Shown: positions 38,601 through 52,666, numbered from the stretch's first letter. The stretch is DNA of 64,000 nt from Rhynochetos jubatus (GCA_027574665.1 CM050690.1:39036665-39100664); one strand, 5' to 3'. Numbers and translations: made by a program. Notes: generated from the letters alone by a model not told the origin.

Positions 38601-39785
38601 ACAAATTTTACATATCCTGATAGGCATATGCAGCTTCTCACTTCAGCTGAGAACAGCGGCACCCCGACAGTTTGATGAGAAAATCAGATTATTATCAAAG
38701 TGGTGTTTCTCTGGCAAGTGAGATGACACCTCCTGTAACAGGCCAGCCTCCCTGTTGTTGGCTAGAGCTGTTTCGTCATGGCATTTGTCGTAGGTCTTGA
38801 TATGCAGAGAAAGCAGGAGATTCTCTGCACTGCTGCAAGCCATGGCTTGCAGTCACTTGCTTAATCTTTCTGTAATGGGGCTTAAGATGCTGTTCAACTG
38901 CTCAACCGAAAAGACCAAAAATGAAATATAAATATGGACTCCTAGTTTTGTAGGTGGAGGGCTTGGAAGTCTGTCTTTGTGTCCTGGCTGGGCCTACTCG
39001 GGGCAAGAGAAGAAAGCTGGTAATATGTCTTGCTCAACAACAGTTCAGAGAATGAGAGACCATCTTAAACACTTAAACACAGATCATCTAGGTATGTTTC
39101 TAATTCTTCACCTTCTTGTTTGTAGAGAGTGGGGTGAAAGGAGCTCTTTGAGACCTTGAGACTTAAGACCTAAGTAACAGAAGACTAGGGCAGGTACATT
39201 GTATTTATAATACAATGAGGTATCGCATTTCCCTCCCAGTAATTATAGTCACTTGTAATAAGAAACACCCTTCACCTGACTATGCAGATAATTAGTTATC
39301 CAGACTTCAGAAGAGAAGGTAATAAAAGCTGGCAGAGATCAGTCATTGTGTACATTATGTACAACAAATAACTTTATGCAAAGTCTCAGATATACGTGGG
39401 ACGATTTTCAATAAGTTATCGAAGTTACAGATAAAAAAACCAAATATACAAATAAATGAGTACTTTTAACAGGCAGGCTGTACTGACAATTAATGTGGTT
39501 TAATTTATGGCAGCAGTAAATAGAAATACTGTAAGGCACACACCAGCAGAAGTATTTTGCAGTTCAAGACCTTACATTCTGGAAGTCAGGTGCCTATGTT
39601 GCATTTTGTGAGCTGGAAAGACAAAGCTATTACAAATTCAGGTTTTAGCTTTCTTTTTCATTGAGGTAATGATTTTATGTATTGCTCCTCTGAGCACAGA
39701 GAACATAAGCAAGCTTATTGAAATAAACAGCTTTCATTAAAGTACTGGTAATGAGGTTCCACATTTAGAATCACGCCTGATTCTA

Positions 39786-39845
39786 CCTGAAGAATCAGGT
39801 AGAGATTCTGATGCTACCTCTGGAGACTGATGCTACCTCTGGAGA
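39786..39845. repeat. hairpin plus 19-base tandem duplication
   Basis: CTGATGCTACCTCTGGAGA occurs twice back to back (39,808-39,826 and 39,827-39,845). Immediately upstream, CCTGATTCT and AGAATCAGG (about 39,776-39,799) form a nine-base stem with a short loop. The structure abuts the end of the CR1 fragment and may be a mark of its insertion or later slippage. Confidence 0.75.
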
Positions 39846-40235
39846 AGGTCCAGTCCCACCCCACCTCAGGCAGGCTCAGCTACTGCAGGTTTCTTCAGGC
39901 CATACCTGTTTGGATTTGGGTATTTCCAAGGGGCGAGACTCCACGCCGACCCTGGGAAACTTTTTCCACTGTTTGACCACCCTCACAGTAAAAAAAATAC
40001 TGTCTTCCAAAGGTTAAGAAGAAATTCTATGTATTTCAGTTTGTGCCATTGCTTCTTGTCCTTTCCCTAGGCACCACTGAGAAGGGTCTGGCCCTTTACA
40101 CCCTCCCGTCAGGTATTTACGCACTTGTGTAAGCTCACCCAGAACTTTCTCACCTCCCAACTGGCCAGCTCCAGCTCTCTCAGCCTCTCCTCCTATGACA
40201 TGCTCTGGTCTGCATACTGCCCTGAACACCTGGAA
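39846..40235 (-). mobile_element. older CR1 LINE fragment (minus strand)
   Basis: Reverse complement of a CR1 subfamily distinct from the others, recognised by CTGTTTGACCACCCTCACAGTAAAAAAA, the TTTGTGCCATTGCTTCTTGTCCT segment, GGGCACCACTGAGAAGGGTCTGGCCC-like text and AGCTCTCTCAGCCTCTCCTC. Divergence is higher than in the 30, 53 and 61 kb copies and the terminal octamers are missing. Confidence 0.8.
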
Positions 40236-43200
40236 TGGTAAATGGGCAATTATTCTTCTTTCCTCTGGGGAAATTCAGGAATTCAGCCTCCTTCCCAAGA
40301 CTGAAAACTGCCAATATTTTAGATGATTGTTATTTTCCTATCTGTTTATTAATTTTCTCTGGGTTGTCTGAGATCACCATTAACTTTATACAGATCCCTC
40401 CTCACATTTGTTTGGTACATAAAAACAAAAGCAAGAAAGAAATTAAATTAAGCTGACATACACAGTCCCTGCATCGAGCTAGCTGACTGTGGATTGGCCA
40501 AAATTCTTGTTAGTAACCTCACGGTCCAGTTTTTAGCAGATTTGTAGTAAAAATGGGCAATGTGTATTTGTATGCGATATGTTACGTGGTTTAGATCCTC
40601 TTACCCCTGATCAGTGTTTTAGATTTTGCAGGTTAAACTCTTTTTGATGTATTTTGGCTTAAATAACTTCAGAAAGGAAATCTTGCTCTGTGCAGCACTA
40701 GGTTTGAGGGAATGACATGGAGAGTTGCTTTAACACTGACCTCCTGGACTCTCTGCTGCCTGTTTAAGATACCTTGAAAACACAGAATAATGGGCATATG
40801 GAGAGGAGATAAAAGAACATGTTAACTAATGTCCATTAAGAGCCTGATATAAGTCAGAGGAGAACAACTGGTCCTTCTGGTGCAGGTGGAATGAGAATGA
40901 GGAGGGCATGGGAAAAGAAAGCAAATGTTCCATTTTCTTGTGGAACTACAAAGTAAAAGATGTTTGTTAAAAACACTTGAGATATGTCACTTTTTCATAG
41001 CATGAACCTGTTCCTACAGATCAGTTTGGCAGTTCTGCACAGGATAGCCCCATCACTTTCTCTTACTGGAGAAACTCTTGAGTAGTGCAGAGCTGCCAGA
41101 AAAGATTCAGTACAGGACAACAAAATGTCAGATGTCCTAAAGCACCACTAATGCCCAGTTCTGGAGAGACCTTTAATCTCCCAGACTTCTGTTGGTGCAT
41201 GAGCCTGATATGAAATATCCTTGAGATTATGAAGGAACCAGGTTCATGGGGACAAAGCCTACTTTTATTTTATGTGTGATTATGTCCAAAACCAGGCAGA
41301 CTAGTGTCAACATTTCTGAAATTTTGCTTTCTTGATTGTAGACTGAGTTTTTAAAGACTATTGGCATAAGGGGAAAGTTTTTGAGAAATTTCGGTAGCCA
41401 TTACTTAGCAGGGCAGGTCCATCACAGAAGGAGCTTTGTGATGGGCCAGCAGAAACAGGCAGTTACACACAGTCACCTGTTTTCTTCTTAGAGCTTGCTT
41501 TTTGCAGTAGACACATGTAGATTTGGGATATTGTTTTTGTTGTTGCTTGATACCTGTGAAGCCTCTTGTGTGCAAGATAAAAGCAAAACATTAGATTTGT
41601 GTGTAAGTAAATTAATTACTCCAATAAGACATCAGGAAATACATTTTTAATGATAACAGACTATGAACCACATTAAAAATATTTATACCAAATGGAGAGG
41701 GTTAATGCTTGGCTTGTGGAATTGCACCTTAGTATATGGCCAGCTATCAGAGAAAGCACATGAAATAATGTGACTATGCTCCAGGAATTACTTTAAGCAA
41801 TTGTTTTTCCCAGTCTAAAGTCTTATAGAGTAACATAGCAACCTCTGCTGACCTTCAGTTCAGGCACAACTAAAGAAGATCAAAATGGGTGGTTTGATCA
41901 CTTTAGATTGCCTTTATGAGCTGGCAACACTGACTTGCTGTAGTGGAAGCCAGACACTTTCCTTGTGAGCGATCTCTGAAATATTCACTAGGACTAACTT
42001 ACTGGATCTGTTTACCAAAGGAGTGACATCTTTTTGAGAACTTGGACTTCTAAGCAACTCTCAACAGCATTAAAATTCAGTTGTCTCACCCATTTTTTGC
42101 TGAAACTACTAGTAACAGAGCCTGTTTCTGAGCAAATTTTTTTTTCATTATGAAATGAAAATAAGTTTATTATCACCTTTATTTTACCAACTGCTTCTTC
42201 CTCAGCACATTTATCCTGTGTGCCTCGAAGATTTTTTACATTTTCCCTCTTAGGGTGCAAACCCCCCACCCTTGTATTTGCCTAAAGTTAAAGCAGCATT
42301 TTCAATTTGGAGGACAATAAAAATGCATAGAAAGTCACATCTGCTTGCTTGCATTTACGGCGAGGTGAGATTTGTGTGGCATAAGACTCCTCCAGTATGG
42401 GTATCCTCTTATGACTCTGTAGCCCATTAAGAGAAGTAGCTGCATCTACAGTGGATATCTAAGACAAAAATTCCTGCATTGCAGACAGGAAATGCTTTTT
42501 TTCCCCTCTATTATATGCAGGGAGAAACTATAGAACGAGATCTATGGAACTAGAGGTAGTGTGCTATATTTAGATAGATGCAGCTCATCTTAGTCACCTG
42601 AACAAAGGGTTTTTTTAAAATTCTTTATTCACTGTAAGGAAGGAGTCTTCAGACAATTTTGGGGCTAATTTCAGAGGAAATTTGCTAGGAAAACATTTCT
42701 TTTTTCTTTTTCTTTTTGTTAGATTTGGTGGCTAAACAAAAATAATCAATTGATTAAACAGACCTAGCATCAGCTGCTTCCCTTCCAGTTACTGGACCAC
42801 ATCTGACATTCCTTAAATGTGGAGATCTTTTTAAAGGAGCTGAGCTGGTGTGAGATTCATGAGGTGCAGTGCAGTGGGGTCCTGCAGCCTACCTGTTGGA
42901 GGTCGACTTTGTTCACTTCCCCAGCTCGACTTCTTACGTACGGCAGCACAGACTGTCCTCAGAGGAGTGACCAAGGTTACTAATACGGGATTGACCTCTG
43001 TCTGGGAGCCTTTAGCTAGCAACCATGATGGGTAGGTAGGACGTGGTTTTCTCCCTAATGCGTGGCAGGTGTTAGGAGGGCATTGCCGTGAAACCTTAAA
43101 TCAAACTGGATCTCAGTTATTGCAAGAAACTGGTGAATACCTTCAGTAACTAAATCACAGAGTCACAAGGATTTCAATTACCACCTCCTTTATTCCCCAG

Positions 43201-43300
43201 TAAAAAGCACATCACCACATCAGGAGGAGCAGAAAGGATTAAAACAATTTGAATTGTAATGAGTGCCTGCCAAATGCACTGGGAATGATCAAGAGGAGGG

Positions 43301-43360
43301 AGGGGGAGTATAAAAATCAGCTGGCAGGCTTTGCAGCACTGCCATTGCACTCATGATAGA
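43301..43360 (+). promoter_or_regulatory. TATA-box-like core promoter motif (weak)
   Basis: A purine-rich run (GAGGAGGGAGGGGGAG) leads directly into TATAAAAATC at 43,309, followed by a GC-richer 30 bases. The arrangement looks like a TATA core promoter but no gene follows that I can recognise, so it may be chance. Confidence 0.15.
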
Positions 43361-45551
43361 AAAATGTCCTAAATATTTATCAAAATGGAACTAGTTTACT
43401 GGAGAGTTAAACAGGGTGAATGGCAGACATCAAGCAAAGGGTTAATTTCAGTTTTTAATGAGCTGATTAGGAATAGGCAGAAACAGGCAGTGGCTGCTGT
43501 GGGGTTAACTGAAATAGACACACCCAACAGTTCACTTACTTCAGGTTTTTCGACTCATAGCTTTATGCCCATGTGCTAAAGATAGAAGTATTTATAATAA
43601 ATCCTCTTAAGATACACCAACGCTTAAACTTCCTTAGGGATCACAGCACACTCTCTCACCCTGTTAGGGCGGAGTGCACAAGGCAGTGAAAGCTGTGGTT
43701 TCCTGGTGTCTGCTGTACCAATACTCAGTGCACTGTGGTGGTTTCAGTTCTCTGCAGACGCTGCTGTGGCATTGCAGGGTTCTTTGCAGTGAGTGGTCAA
43801 GGTGCAATTTTAAAGCAGTGGTCTGGTTCAAATGTAGTAAGATTTGAATTTTTCTTGCAAGGAGATTCATCTGTGTAGGACTCCTCACTGGATCTCAGTT
43901 AACTAGGCACTCTGCATAAATTATGGTGGAGTTCTTACTCTAGTGGCAGAAACATGCACTGTCATAATATGCACTGTGAAGAAAGAGCACCTTGCAACCA
44001 GGCATGTTTGCAAGGCCAGTCCCTTCTACTCTGGTGGCATGTAAAGCCAAAGGCAGGTTGCTTCATGCGGAGAGTAATTCAGTCAAACTTGGTGTAAATA
44101 GGCTTGTAGAACTCTGCCCAAAAGCAGTGCGCATCTGAGGATGCTTTGACATTTTGTCTTTGTGTCTCTCTATGAGATAAAGGTAATGGATGAAGGTATT
44201 GAGCTAAGACTATGTGAGGCCTGACTGAAGAAGTTTGGGGAAAATTCATTGTTGGACAAGACCTAAATATTGCTGGGTCAAGTGTTTATTTCTTCCTTCA
44301 TAGAAGCACTCAAAATACCTGGGAATAAGGTTCCTACAAATCCTGCTGGCTATTTGATGGTTCTCTGGGTACTAGATAATCTTTCTGTCCTCACAGACAG
44401 AGGTTGGTCTTTCCTCCTGTATAAACAGAGGTAATAAGAAAACATTCAAAGCAATACTACAAAACCTTCCATTTGTGACTCTGTTTCAGTCTTTCCTAGA
44501 CTTTAAGCTTTTCAGTTTCTTATAGGAGACTATTAAGACTCGTGTGTGATAGCTCAGGTGTAGAATGGAGATAAATGTATCAGTGAAGACAACTTTATTT
44601 TAAAGGTCTATAGGGAATCCTCCTCTCTTGCTACAAGAAAACAGTTTTCCATGAGGAAGGTATTTGAATCCTGAAATCAAGAGTGAATTAACAGCCAGGA
44701 CAAGGACCCCATGCACTTCCTCAGAGGCACATTCTGTAGTAAACAAGATGATAAATGAAGCAGGACTTCCTTACATATTAACACAATAAAAGGTTTCCTA
44801 GGATGACAATTAATGTGTGGGAACATGAATGGTTAATCTTTGCAAAAGTTCTTCTGAAAAGCAAGTCACTAAGTCTGTGTGTTTAGAAAAGCAAGACTAG
44901 ACAAGGGAGCTGGAACCTCTGGGTTCATGTGAACAATCTGCAAATTGTTGTGGGAACAAAAGAAACAAACGATATTACATGCATCCTTGGGAGCAAGGAA
45001 GAAATAGAGTAAACCTATTTTTGAGTCAAAGGCACTTTTTATGTCAAGTTTTACTGAATGGTGTGATAGTTCTTCCATAGTGCCATTGATCAAAGTCTGG
45101 GTACACACCCCAGCCCCAGACATTTTAATCAGTCCTCAGACACAACATAATTCTATTCTATGCAGAAATTTGTGAAACAATGTTTAATAATGGGCAATTA
45201 ATTTTAAGGAAGCTGGCCACCAAGGCTAATGGTTCCTCTCCTCTGTCATATTAAAAGCTTAGAAAGCCTAGTAATTACTTCAAGTGAGTATCTATATGAC
45301 AGCTAGAAATTCATAGCTGAATTGTTTTATTACCCAGGAGGTATCCACATATGTATCAGGTACCTGCTGGTTAATAAAACAATTCAGCACTGTAAAGGCA
45401 GGAAAAAATCACATTTCACAGAATGTTCAATTCTGAGCAGGTCATTCCATCCTGGTGATTCAAAAATAAGCTGTTCTTTAACAGACATGCCCATGTCTTT
45501 CTGTAGGAACATCATTTATTCCATCCATCCAGCAGGAATAATAGATACTTG

Positions 45552-45620
45552 ATTTAGTATTATTTAGTATTTAGTATTATATATTTACTTATTTAGTATT
45601 TAATTTAGTATTATTTTACT
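45552..45620. repeat. ATTTAGTATT tandem repeat
   Basis: Roughly six imperfect copies of ATTTAGTATT/ATTTAGT in 70 bases, with AT-only interruptions. A young-looking simple repeat in intron 2. Confidence 0.85.
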
Positions 45621-46489
45621 TTTTTTCATCTTTAGGCACCAGTCTTCACCTTGCACAGACTTAGCATTCAGCAGCACTGTTATGTAAACTGTGTTCTACC
45701 CCATTTTGTTGAGTGGAGCTGGGTTACACAGATTGCAACCACAAGCCCTGGTGTCTGAATGCTCACAAGGACAGCATTGTGTAAGTTTAGCTAAGAATGG
45801 AATTGTTGCCACCATAAGGAGTGGTTACTTGTTTTTTAAGTGAAAGTCTATATTGGACAGCATGGTTAGTTGTCAAGGGCGGTTCTTTGAAAAGGTCAAT
45901 CAACTGAGGAGTAACTGCAGAGCCTTTCAATAGAAACAATTAAGGTTTTCATTATTACATTGCTGCATTACAGTACCTGTCAACTCATTTAGGTACTGTG
46001 CTGATTTTAGCCATCAACAGCACTGTGATTCCTTTATATGCATGACTTGATTTTTCTGAAAACTTTAATATCACTCAGTTATTCTTAGGTAAGTGACGTT
46101 AGCCAAGAGTTCATTTCTGAATTACAGTGTCTGTTGTTAGGAGAGTTACTTAGGTAGAAATGGCTGCATCCCATTGGGTGGGAATTAGGTGCGTAAGTGT
46201 AGAACTCTGATGATTTTGAAGGTGTTTGCTAATCATGGAAGGAACTAACACCAGTGTTCTAAAACTGTGGGTCTCCACACAGTTACACACAAAGTCTTCT
46301 CTATCAGTAGCATTGGATATCTGAGCAGCTAGCTCGTACAGCAACCTAGATGCATTGCAGAAACTCAGCAATCCTCTGACACAGTGCCTGAGGCATCTCC
46401 TTATGGAAGACTTTTGTGGGTCAGCCAACACACGTACAAAGGAACGGGGCTTCTCACAAAATAAAGCACCTCAGTGGTTTTTGAGATAT

Positions 46490-46605
46490 GACTGGACACA
46501 GCCTGAGCACCTGGGGCTGAATTCAGTGCTGCACTTGCTTTGAGCACAGGCTTGACCTAGAGGTCTCCCTTGGCCCCTTCCAGCTCAAATGGCTCTGTAA
46601 CTCCC
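46490..46605 (+). mobile_element. degenerate CR1 3' tail (plus strand)
   Basis: TTGAGCACAGGCTTGACCTAGAGGTCTCCC and CCCCTTCCAGCTCAAATGGCTCTGTAAC follow the pattern of an old CR1 3' end (GGTTGGACTAGATGACC..GGTCCCTTCCAACC..ATTCTGTGA). Divergence is high. Confidence 0.6.
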
Positions 46606-46984
46606 TAGAAATTCAGCATCTGCAAGAAACATGTTAGAGATCTAACTTCGTTTTGGCCTGTGGGAGATCACTGCTGTCTCTCTGGGCTCCCAGGAGAGTA
46701 TTCTAACCATCAGGCTTGTAGGCTGCCATCACTGGAGCCACACTTCCTTGGGGGAAGATCTGCCACTGGTTTGCCAATCCAGGGGTGAAACATGGGGCAG
46801 CATGACTCTGGGCTTGCAGCTGGGATCCCTCTGCCTGCTCGAGAGGGCTCCAACACGGCAGAGGTTTTACACATTTCTGGGAAGAGCACTACAATGTGTT
46901 TTGAATTTTTCATTTTCATGGACCTGGATTGCTCTGTTTCCTGGTAAGGGAGAGGCAGAGGAGAGGAAGAACCAGTGAGGTTCT

Positions 46985-47123
46985 GTGGAAGTGTTCAAGG
47001 CCAGGCTGGATGAGGCTCTGAGCAACCTGGTCTAGTGGAATGTGTCCCTGCTCACGGCCGGGGGGTTGAAACTAGATGAGCTTTAAGGTCCCTTCCAACC
47101 CAAACCATTCTGTGATTCTATGA
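46985..47123 (+). mobile_element. CR1 LINE 3' end (plus strand)
   Basis: Codes for the [13 protein letters not shown]-like end of ORF2, then the 3' tail GGTCCCTTCCAACCCAAACC and the octamers ATTCTGTGATTCTATGAG. Only about 140 bases, heavily 5'-truncated. Confidence 0.92.
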
Positions 47124-50100
47124 GGTGAACACAAGGTCAAGGGGCTACACACATGTTTTTCCTGAGGGCCTCAACAGAAGTGGCAGTGGTGGTTGTGTGG
47201 TGCCTGTAAACTCTAATATGGCTTGTCGCATCATGGAGTGGGCGCTTCTGCACTGAGATGTGGTCAGCAGCTACAGAAGTGGCCTTCCAGCAGGCAGGAG
47301 ACATGCCTGCCCCACTATCCGGGAGCAATTGCTGGCTTTCAGGAGCCAGCCATGAACTGGGGCACGTAAGCAAAAAGGTGCATCTTCCTGCTGCCTGGTA
47401 TGAAGTACCAAAACCTTCCTCTGTCTGCGTCCCCAGCCTCACCATGCCTGCCTCAGGAGGTTTGCTGCTCAGGGTCCTGGCCTGAGCAGGGCCTCATTTT
47501 GAGGCATTTTTTCATGCTCTGAATGGGAAGCCTATGGGCCTCACTTGGTTCCAGGTTTGTGTACATAAAATGTGTTTGCTGGCCTGAAGACTTTCCTTGG
47601 AGCTGTCTGTGTGGTATATCTGCTGCGTTTTCGTTCAGTCTGTATTGGAATGCAGCTCCTTCGCTACACAGTGTCCTGCTAAGCAAGAACTGTTGACATG
47701 GTGGTAAGGGAAGATGTAGAAACAGAAGTTACTGAGGGTGACAGCACTTTTGGTGACCAATAAGCCTGCAGAGGAAGAGCCAAATGAACAGAATGTTTTT
47801 GATTCCTTATTAATTTCAAATATGATAGTTAAATCAGGCCTCAAATAGCTCACAGTGTCATTCCCTGCTACACAACTGCTGGCAAATTAGTTTGGGCAGG
47901 ATAGTTTAAATTAATTTTCCTGTTTCAAGAAAAGAGCAGGATGACATGTGTAACTCCAGACATTCTTGGCTCATTTGTGGGTTATATTTTTAACTGACTA
48001 TTTTCCAAATTACAAGAAGAATTATCAGTATACGAACTTATGAGCAATTTCTGTACATCCAAAGTATAAGCAGAAATCTTTGTAGATGGGGGAAAAAAAC
48101 CCTATGCTGGCATTGCATTTGTTGTTATAATGTATATAATTTTATGATGTGTATTTGATTTCCATGGCCTTTGTCCTGTACTTCATGACCTCAAAATTTC
48201 AAGTGAAAAGTTTTTGTTATCTGATATTACTGCGCGCATACTCACTTTTTATCTACAGAATATTGTAGGTGTTCAGTAAAATGATGTATTCAAGGTAAAA
48301 TCATTTTGCCATAATAAGACACAGAATGCTTCATATGATTTTCCAATTTATATTCATTGTCTCTAGTAGATTTATGCAAGTAATGAATTTGGTACTGCTA
48401 TTGAAACACTTGCCATAAAATATTCTTCTATTAATAAGATTGCAATCTATTATATTAGACAATAGGCTGCAATAATACAGCTGATTAGGGTTTGACTTCT
48501 TTTATAAACAACAGTCTTAATTAAATATTTTAATATCATTATGGAAAACTGATTCTAAGTGAGTCAGCTGCTCAAATTGTGTAAGCTATTTTAATTTTTG
48601 AAAATTAATTTATGATTTTTTTTAAATTAATTGTTCTTTGGGATCTCTTTACCAAGGGGATTAGTTTAAAAAGTATTAAAACTGATAAGATCACTTAAAA
48701 ATGACAATACAGCAGACCCACAGTCATTGACATACTGCTAATCTACACAGAAATTGGCAGTGTCTTCCCTCTTCTCAGGAAAGACTTGACAGCAGGTTCT
48801 GTAGCCAGAATTCCTAAGCCATTATTTTTCACAATGTCTGTTACATATAGTTAGTGCACCCTGGGATATTATCATAAATAATTAACATTCTGCGGCAATT
48901 GTGAAGTGAGCAAAGTACATTTTGAAGTGCTTTATTCCTCTGGCTGCATGCTTTTAACTTAGTTATTAGTACTATCAAACAAATAATTCTCTGCAGCTGC
49001 AGAGGTCCACTTGGCAAACAAGAGTGGTACTATTCCATGGGGACAGGACTGCCTAGCAGCAGGTAGGTCCCCGTGCTAGTGCCCTCTGTGGCACTGCAGT
49101 GCACATGGTGAACGTAGTGACCTGCCATTTAGGACAGAGCTCCCCATTAACAGCTCTGCTGATGCACTGATTCACTTTTTCTTCTAGAAATGTGAAATGC
49201 CATTTTTGCCAACAACTGAAATAATTTTTGAGTATCCACATGAAAGAATCTCTCCCCATTCTGCTCCCTTTGCATATCTTTTTAGCACCTAGTCATTCAT
49301 GCTGAGGATTAATTGAAGCCTTAGGCTTTGCAGCAAAATATCAATGCCATTCATGTTACGACAACAGGAGTGGAAGTAATTTCCTATGTGCCTAAGCTGG
49401 GTCTGTGCAGTGGCAAGTAGTACTTGGGAATTATCGTATTTTAACTCAATTTGTGCTTTCTTACATTCAGATTCGTTAATATGCAACAGTTTTCATTAGT
49501 GCATCTTACATTCCTTTTGTGAAATAGCACTAATGAACAATTTGTTCCAGTGATGCAACATTCTAGTGGTTTTTGTGGAAAAAACAGTACTAGAAGGCTG
49601 CTACAGATGGGATTGAGTCAGCAAAATGTCTCTGCCTGACCCCATGTAAGGTCCTAGAGGAAGGGAGCAAAGGAAGCATGATCAGAAAGCTATTGGACAA
49701 TGGCTAATGTAGTTGTACATCAAGCCCATTGTAAAAATAATAAAATATGAAATCAGGATCTGTTTCTGCAGTCCTTGAAAAAGATTAATAGACATTCTAA
49801 ACCATTCTTTTCATAAAGAAATGTTCATGGACCATGATTTCTACCTTGCTGACTTAATTCCTTCCTTCCCCTTGCTCTAGAGATAGGACTGTTCACTGCT
49901 ACGAGCTATTCTAGCTTTTTTTCCATCACTATAATAGCTTTGATACATGGGGGTTTTTGACATTTTGAAATATGAAAGTGAAGGTCACAGTTTTCTTGAA
50001 GTCCATGTCTCTGGCTTAGCCAAAAACCTACTTAAGCTATCATACCACCATGTCACATTATCACATTGCAATACTATTGCTGGCAAAAGGATCTAAAGAT

Positions 50101-52324
50101 AGAAGTAAATTGGCAGTGCTTTTTTTCCCCAGACTATATATGTAAATTTTGAGCAGAGGTTTAGCTGCTATTCTTCCTTAAAGTAATTTTCAGTCAAAGA
50201 TTAAAAAGAAATTAATTATACATTGAAATAACTCTGTAAGAATGCTATGAACAAATTACTTGATTCCATACTCAAAAAAAGCTTTTTCACTATGAAGTAG
50301 CCACCTTCTTCAAAAAACAAACTAAAAAAATTGGAAGAAAAGGGTTAGACACTGCTACACCATGAAGCTTTGCAATACCTAATCTTTAAGCTGCAGGGGT
50401 TGAACTTTTGCTCCCTTCTGGAGTGGCGGGAGGAGGAAGAAAAAAGAGGAACATTTTAGTCTTATTTAAGGTTTTTCCTGATAAAACTTCACCCTTAATT
50501 TCTTTTTTTGTCTGAGAGATAAGACCTAAGAGAAAAGCCTCTGAAGAAGTGGACTGGGGAAAACAGGAGAAAAGAACATTTGGCCAATGTAGGAAGGAAT
50601 ACTATCTTTTGTAGTTTACTATCATATCTGCAGTTCTTCCCAAAGCTACATCTGCTTGAACTTTCACGGTTCTTAAGGTTTAAACTTCTAAAGGTTTAAA
50701 ATTCTGCCATATCAGAAGTTTGAGGGAAAATTGAATGAGGTTTGATTTTGGGAGATAGGAGGGTTTCTAATTCCCTTTCCTGGCCTGTCTACATCTTAAA
50801 TCTTGAGTACCATTGTACTGGCCTGCATAAATGGCTATGAAGGAGTATAAGGTGTCTGCTACACAAAGAAAAATGCCAACGTACAGTGGGTTTAAGGTGT
50901 CTTTAGCCATACAGACTCCTTAAAAAACCTGAGCTATGTTTGAAGTTTAAAATGTAATCTGGTTTCCACAGCTTGATGCTTGCCAGACCCCAGTGGTATG
51001 ACTCAGAATGGTGCATTGAATGCTGTCTTTGAAACAGGAAATTCAGGCTGGGGGATGGTGGTGGATTTTTAATAAAGAGAAAATTACAGAAATTATGACA
51101 TCTCTATCTTTTAGTACTCTTTTAAGGTACATTTTCTCGGTGTGTCACTCTGACTTAAATCTAAGCACCTTATATTTAGTTAAGTATAAGGAGATCCTTG
51201 CATGCTTTAGCATTATTGAGTTTGAAGGAAATTTCATAAAATTACATAAAATTGATTCATTAGGACTAAATGGGGTTTATGGGTTGGTTTGGCGTATTTT
51301 GGGAGCTTTGCTATTTCTTTTCAAAACCATGGACAGCTGTGTGCGCATGTGGCATGTGTGTTTGGCCAAGGGAGAAGTAAAGGGTTGCTACCTCAGACTT
51401 ACCAGCTCTTAGAAGGGTTACCTGAATATTCTCATGTGCAAATATGGGTATTCAAGACAGTGTCCTCTCCTGTTGTTTTAGTAAAATGTTTCGGGTTTTA
51501 TTTGCATCTGAAGGTCATTATTTAATACAATCACTATGGTAATTTTACGTCCAAAATAATAGCTGTATTCTTTTTAAGTATTACAGGAACTACATTCCTT
51601 TATAAAATCCAAATTAAATAGTCTGGTTTTAAATGGAAGAATTAGTGTAATATTTATTCAGACTTCCTGTCATATAATTTTTACTTCTGCCATGTGGGAT
51701 TATTTCACAAACTGCGACAAGTGGGTTTATTATGTGAATACAATAATTCATTACTGTGTTGAAAAAGTATAATTTTTAAGCAAATAAGATTTCTCTCTTA
51801 ATTTTTCATGTGATTTTTTAATATTTTATTAATATGGCTAAGTATTTTAATGGGTATAGGTTCTGATAAATTAAATATGCTATTACATTTACATACTAGA
51901 CTTCGTCAACCACATGATTTCCAAGGGAATTAATGCTGTGGTATCTAGAAACATGTATACTGCCCTTCATTTTAAGTGTTAATTTAGCACACTAAAGATT
52001 ATCTTTTAAAGTTGCTAGGATTAGAGAATTTAAAAGGTGGTGATATAAATATATTTCCTTGTGACTCCTTGAATTTAGTTGCTGTCTTCCATGGCTTAAG
52101 CAGAAAATATCCCATGTAGGTACTAGTAGAAGTAACAAGAATTTTATGTAGGCATGAAACAGTATATAAGCTTGAATTAACTGATTGTCACTTCACTTGC
52201 CGTTCTAGTTAACTTGTAGTAGTTCTGGCTGAGGTCAAAACCTACTTCAAGGCAGAGTTGCTTTTTTCAAAATTTTCATTTAGTGTAGACAGAGCAAGCA
52301 ATTATATGAAATATTTATCTTATC

Positions 52325-52666
52325 AGTGCTTATAAATATCTAAAGGGTGGGTGTCAGGAGGATGGGGCCAGGCTCTTCTCAGTGGTGGGCAGTGACAGGA
52401 CTAGGGGCAATGGCCATAAACCAGAAAACGGAAGGTTCAGCCTGAAGGTGAGGAAATCCTTCTTCCCTGTGAGGGTGCCAGAGCACTGGGACAGGCTGCC
52501 CAGAGAGGTAGGGGAGTTTCCTTCCCTGGAGACTTTCCAAAGCCACCTGGACTTGTTCTTGTGTGATCTGTTCTAGGGGATCCTGCTCTGGCAGGAGTGT
52601 TGGACTGGATGATCTCTAGAGGTCCCTTCCAACCCCTAACACTCTGTGAATCCCTGAATCTGTGAA
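52325..52666 (+). mobile_element. CR1 LINE 3' end, second subfamily (plus strand)
   Basis: Encodes [28 protein letters not shown] and [18 protein letters not shown], ending LVCDLF-like and TAG, then a 3' tail with GGACTGGATGATCTCTAGAGG and CCCTTCCAACCCCTAACACTCTGTGAATC. The tail and codons differ from the other copies, marking another CR1 subfamily. The final 64 codons are intact. Confidence 0.92.

Noticed and set aside
51020-51412. A 130-codon plus-strand open frame
   Set aside because: Mixed Leu/Ile/Cys-rich translation without motif, no splice context and no repeat or protein family recognised; compatible with chance in 64 kb.
52382-52576. A 64-codon frame with an apparent conserved protein sequence
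   Set aside because: It is the C-terminus of CR1 ORF2 in a truncated LINE, not a host gene.
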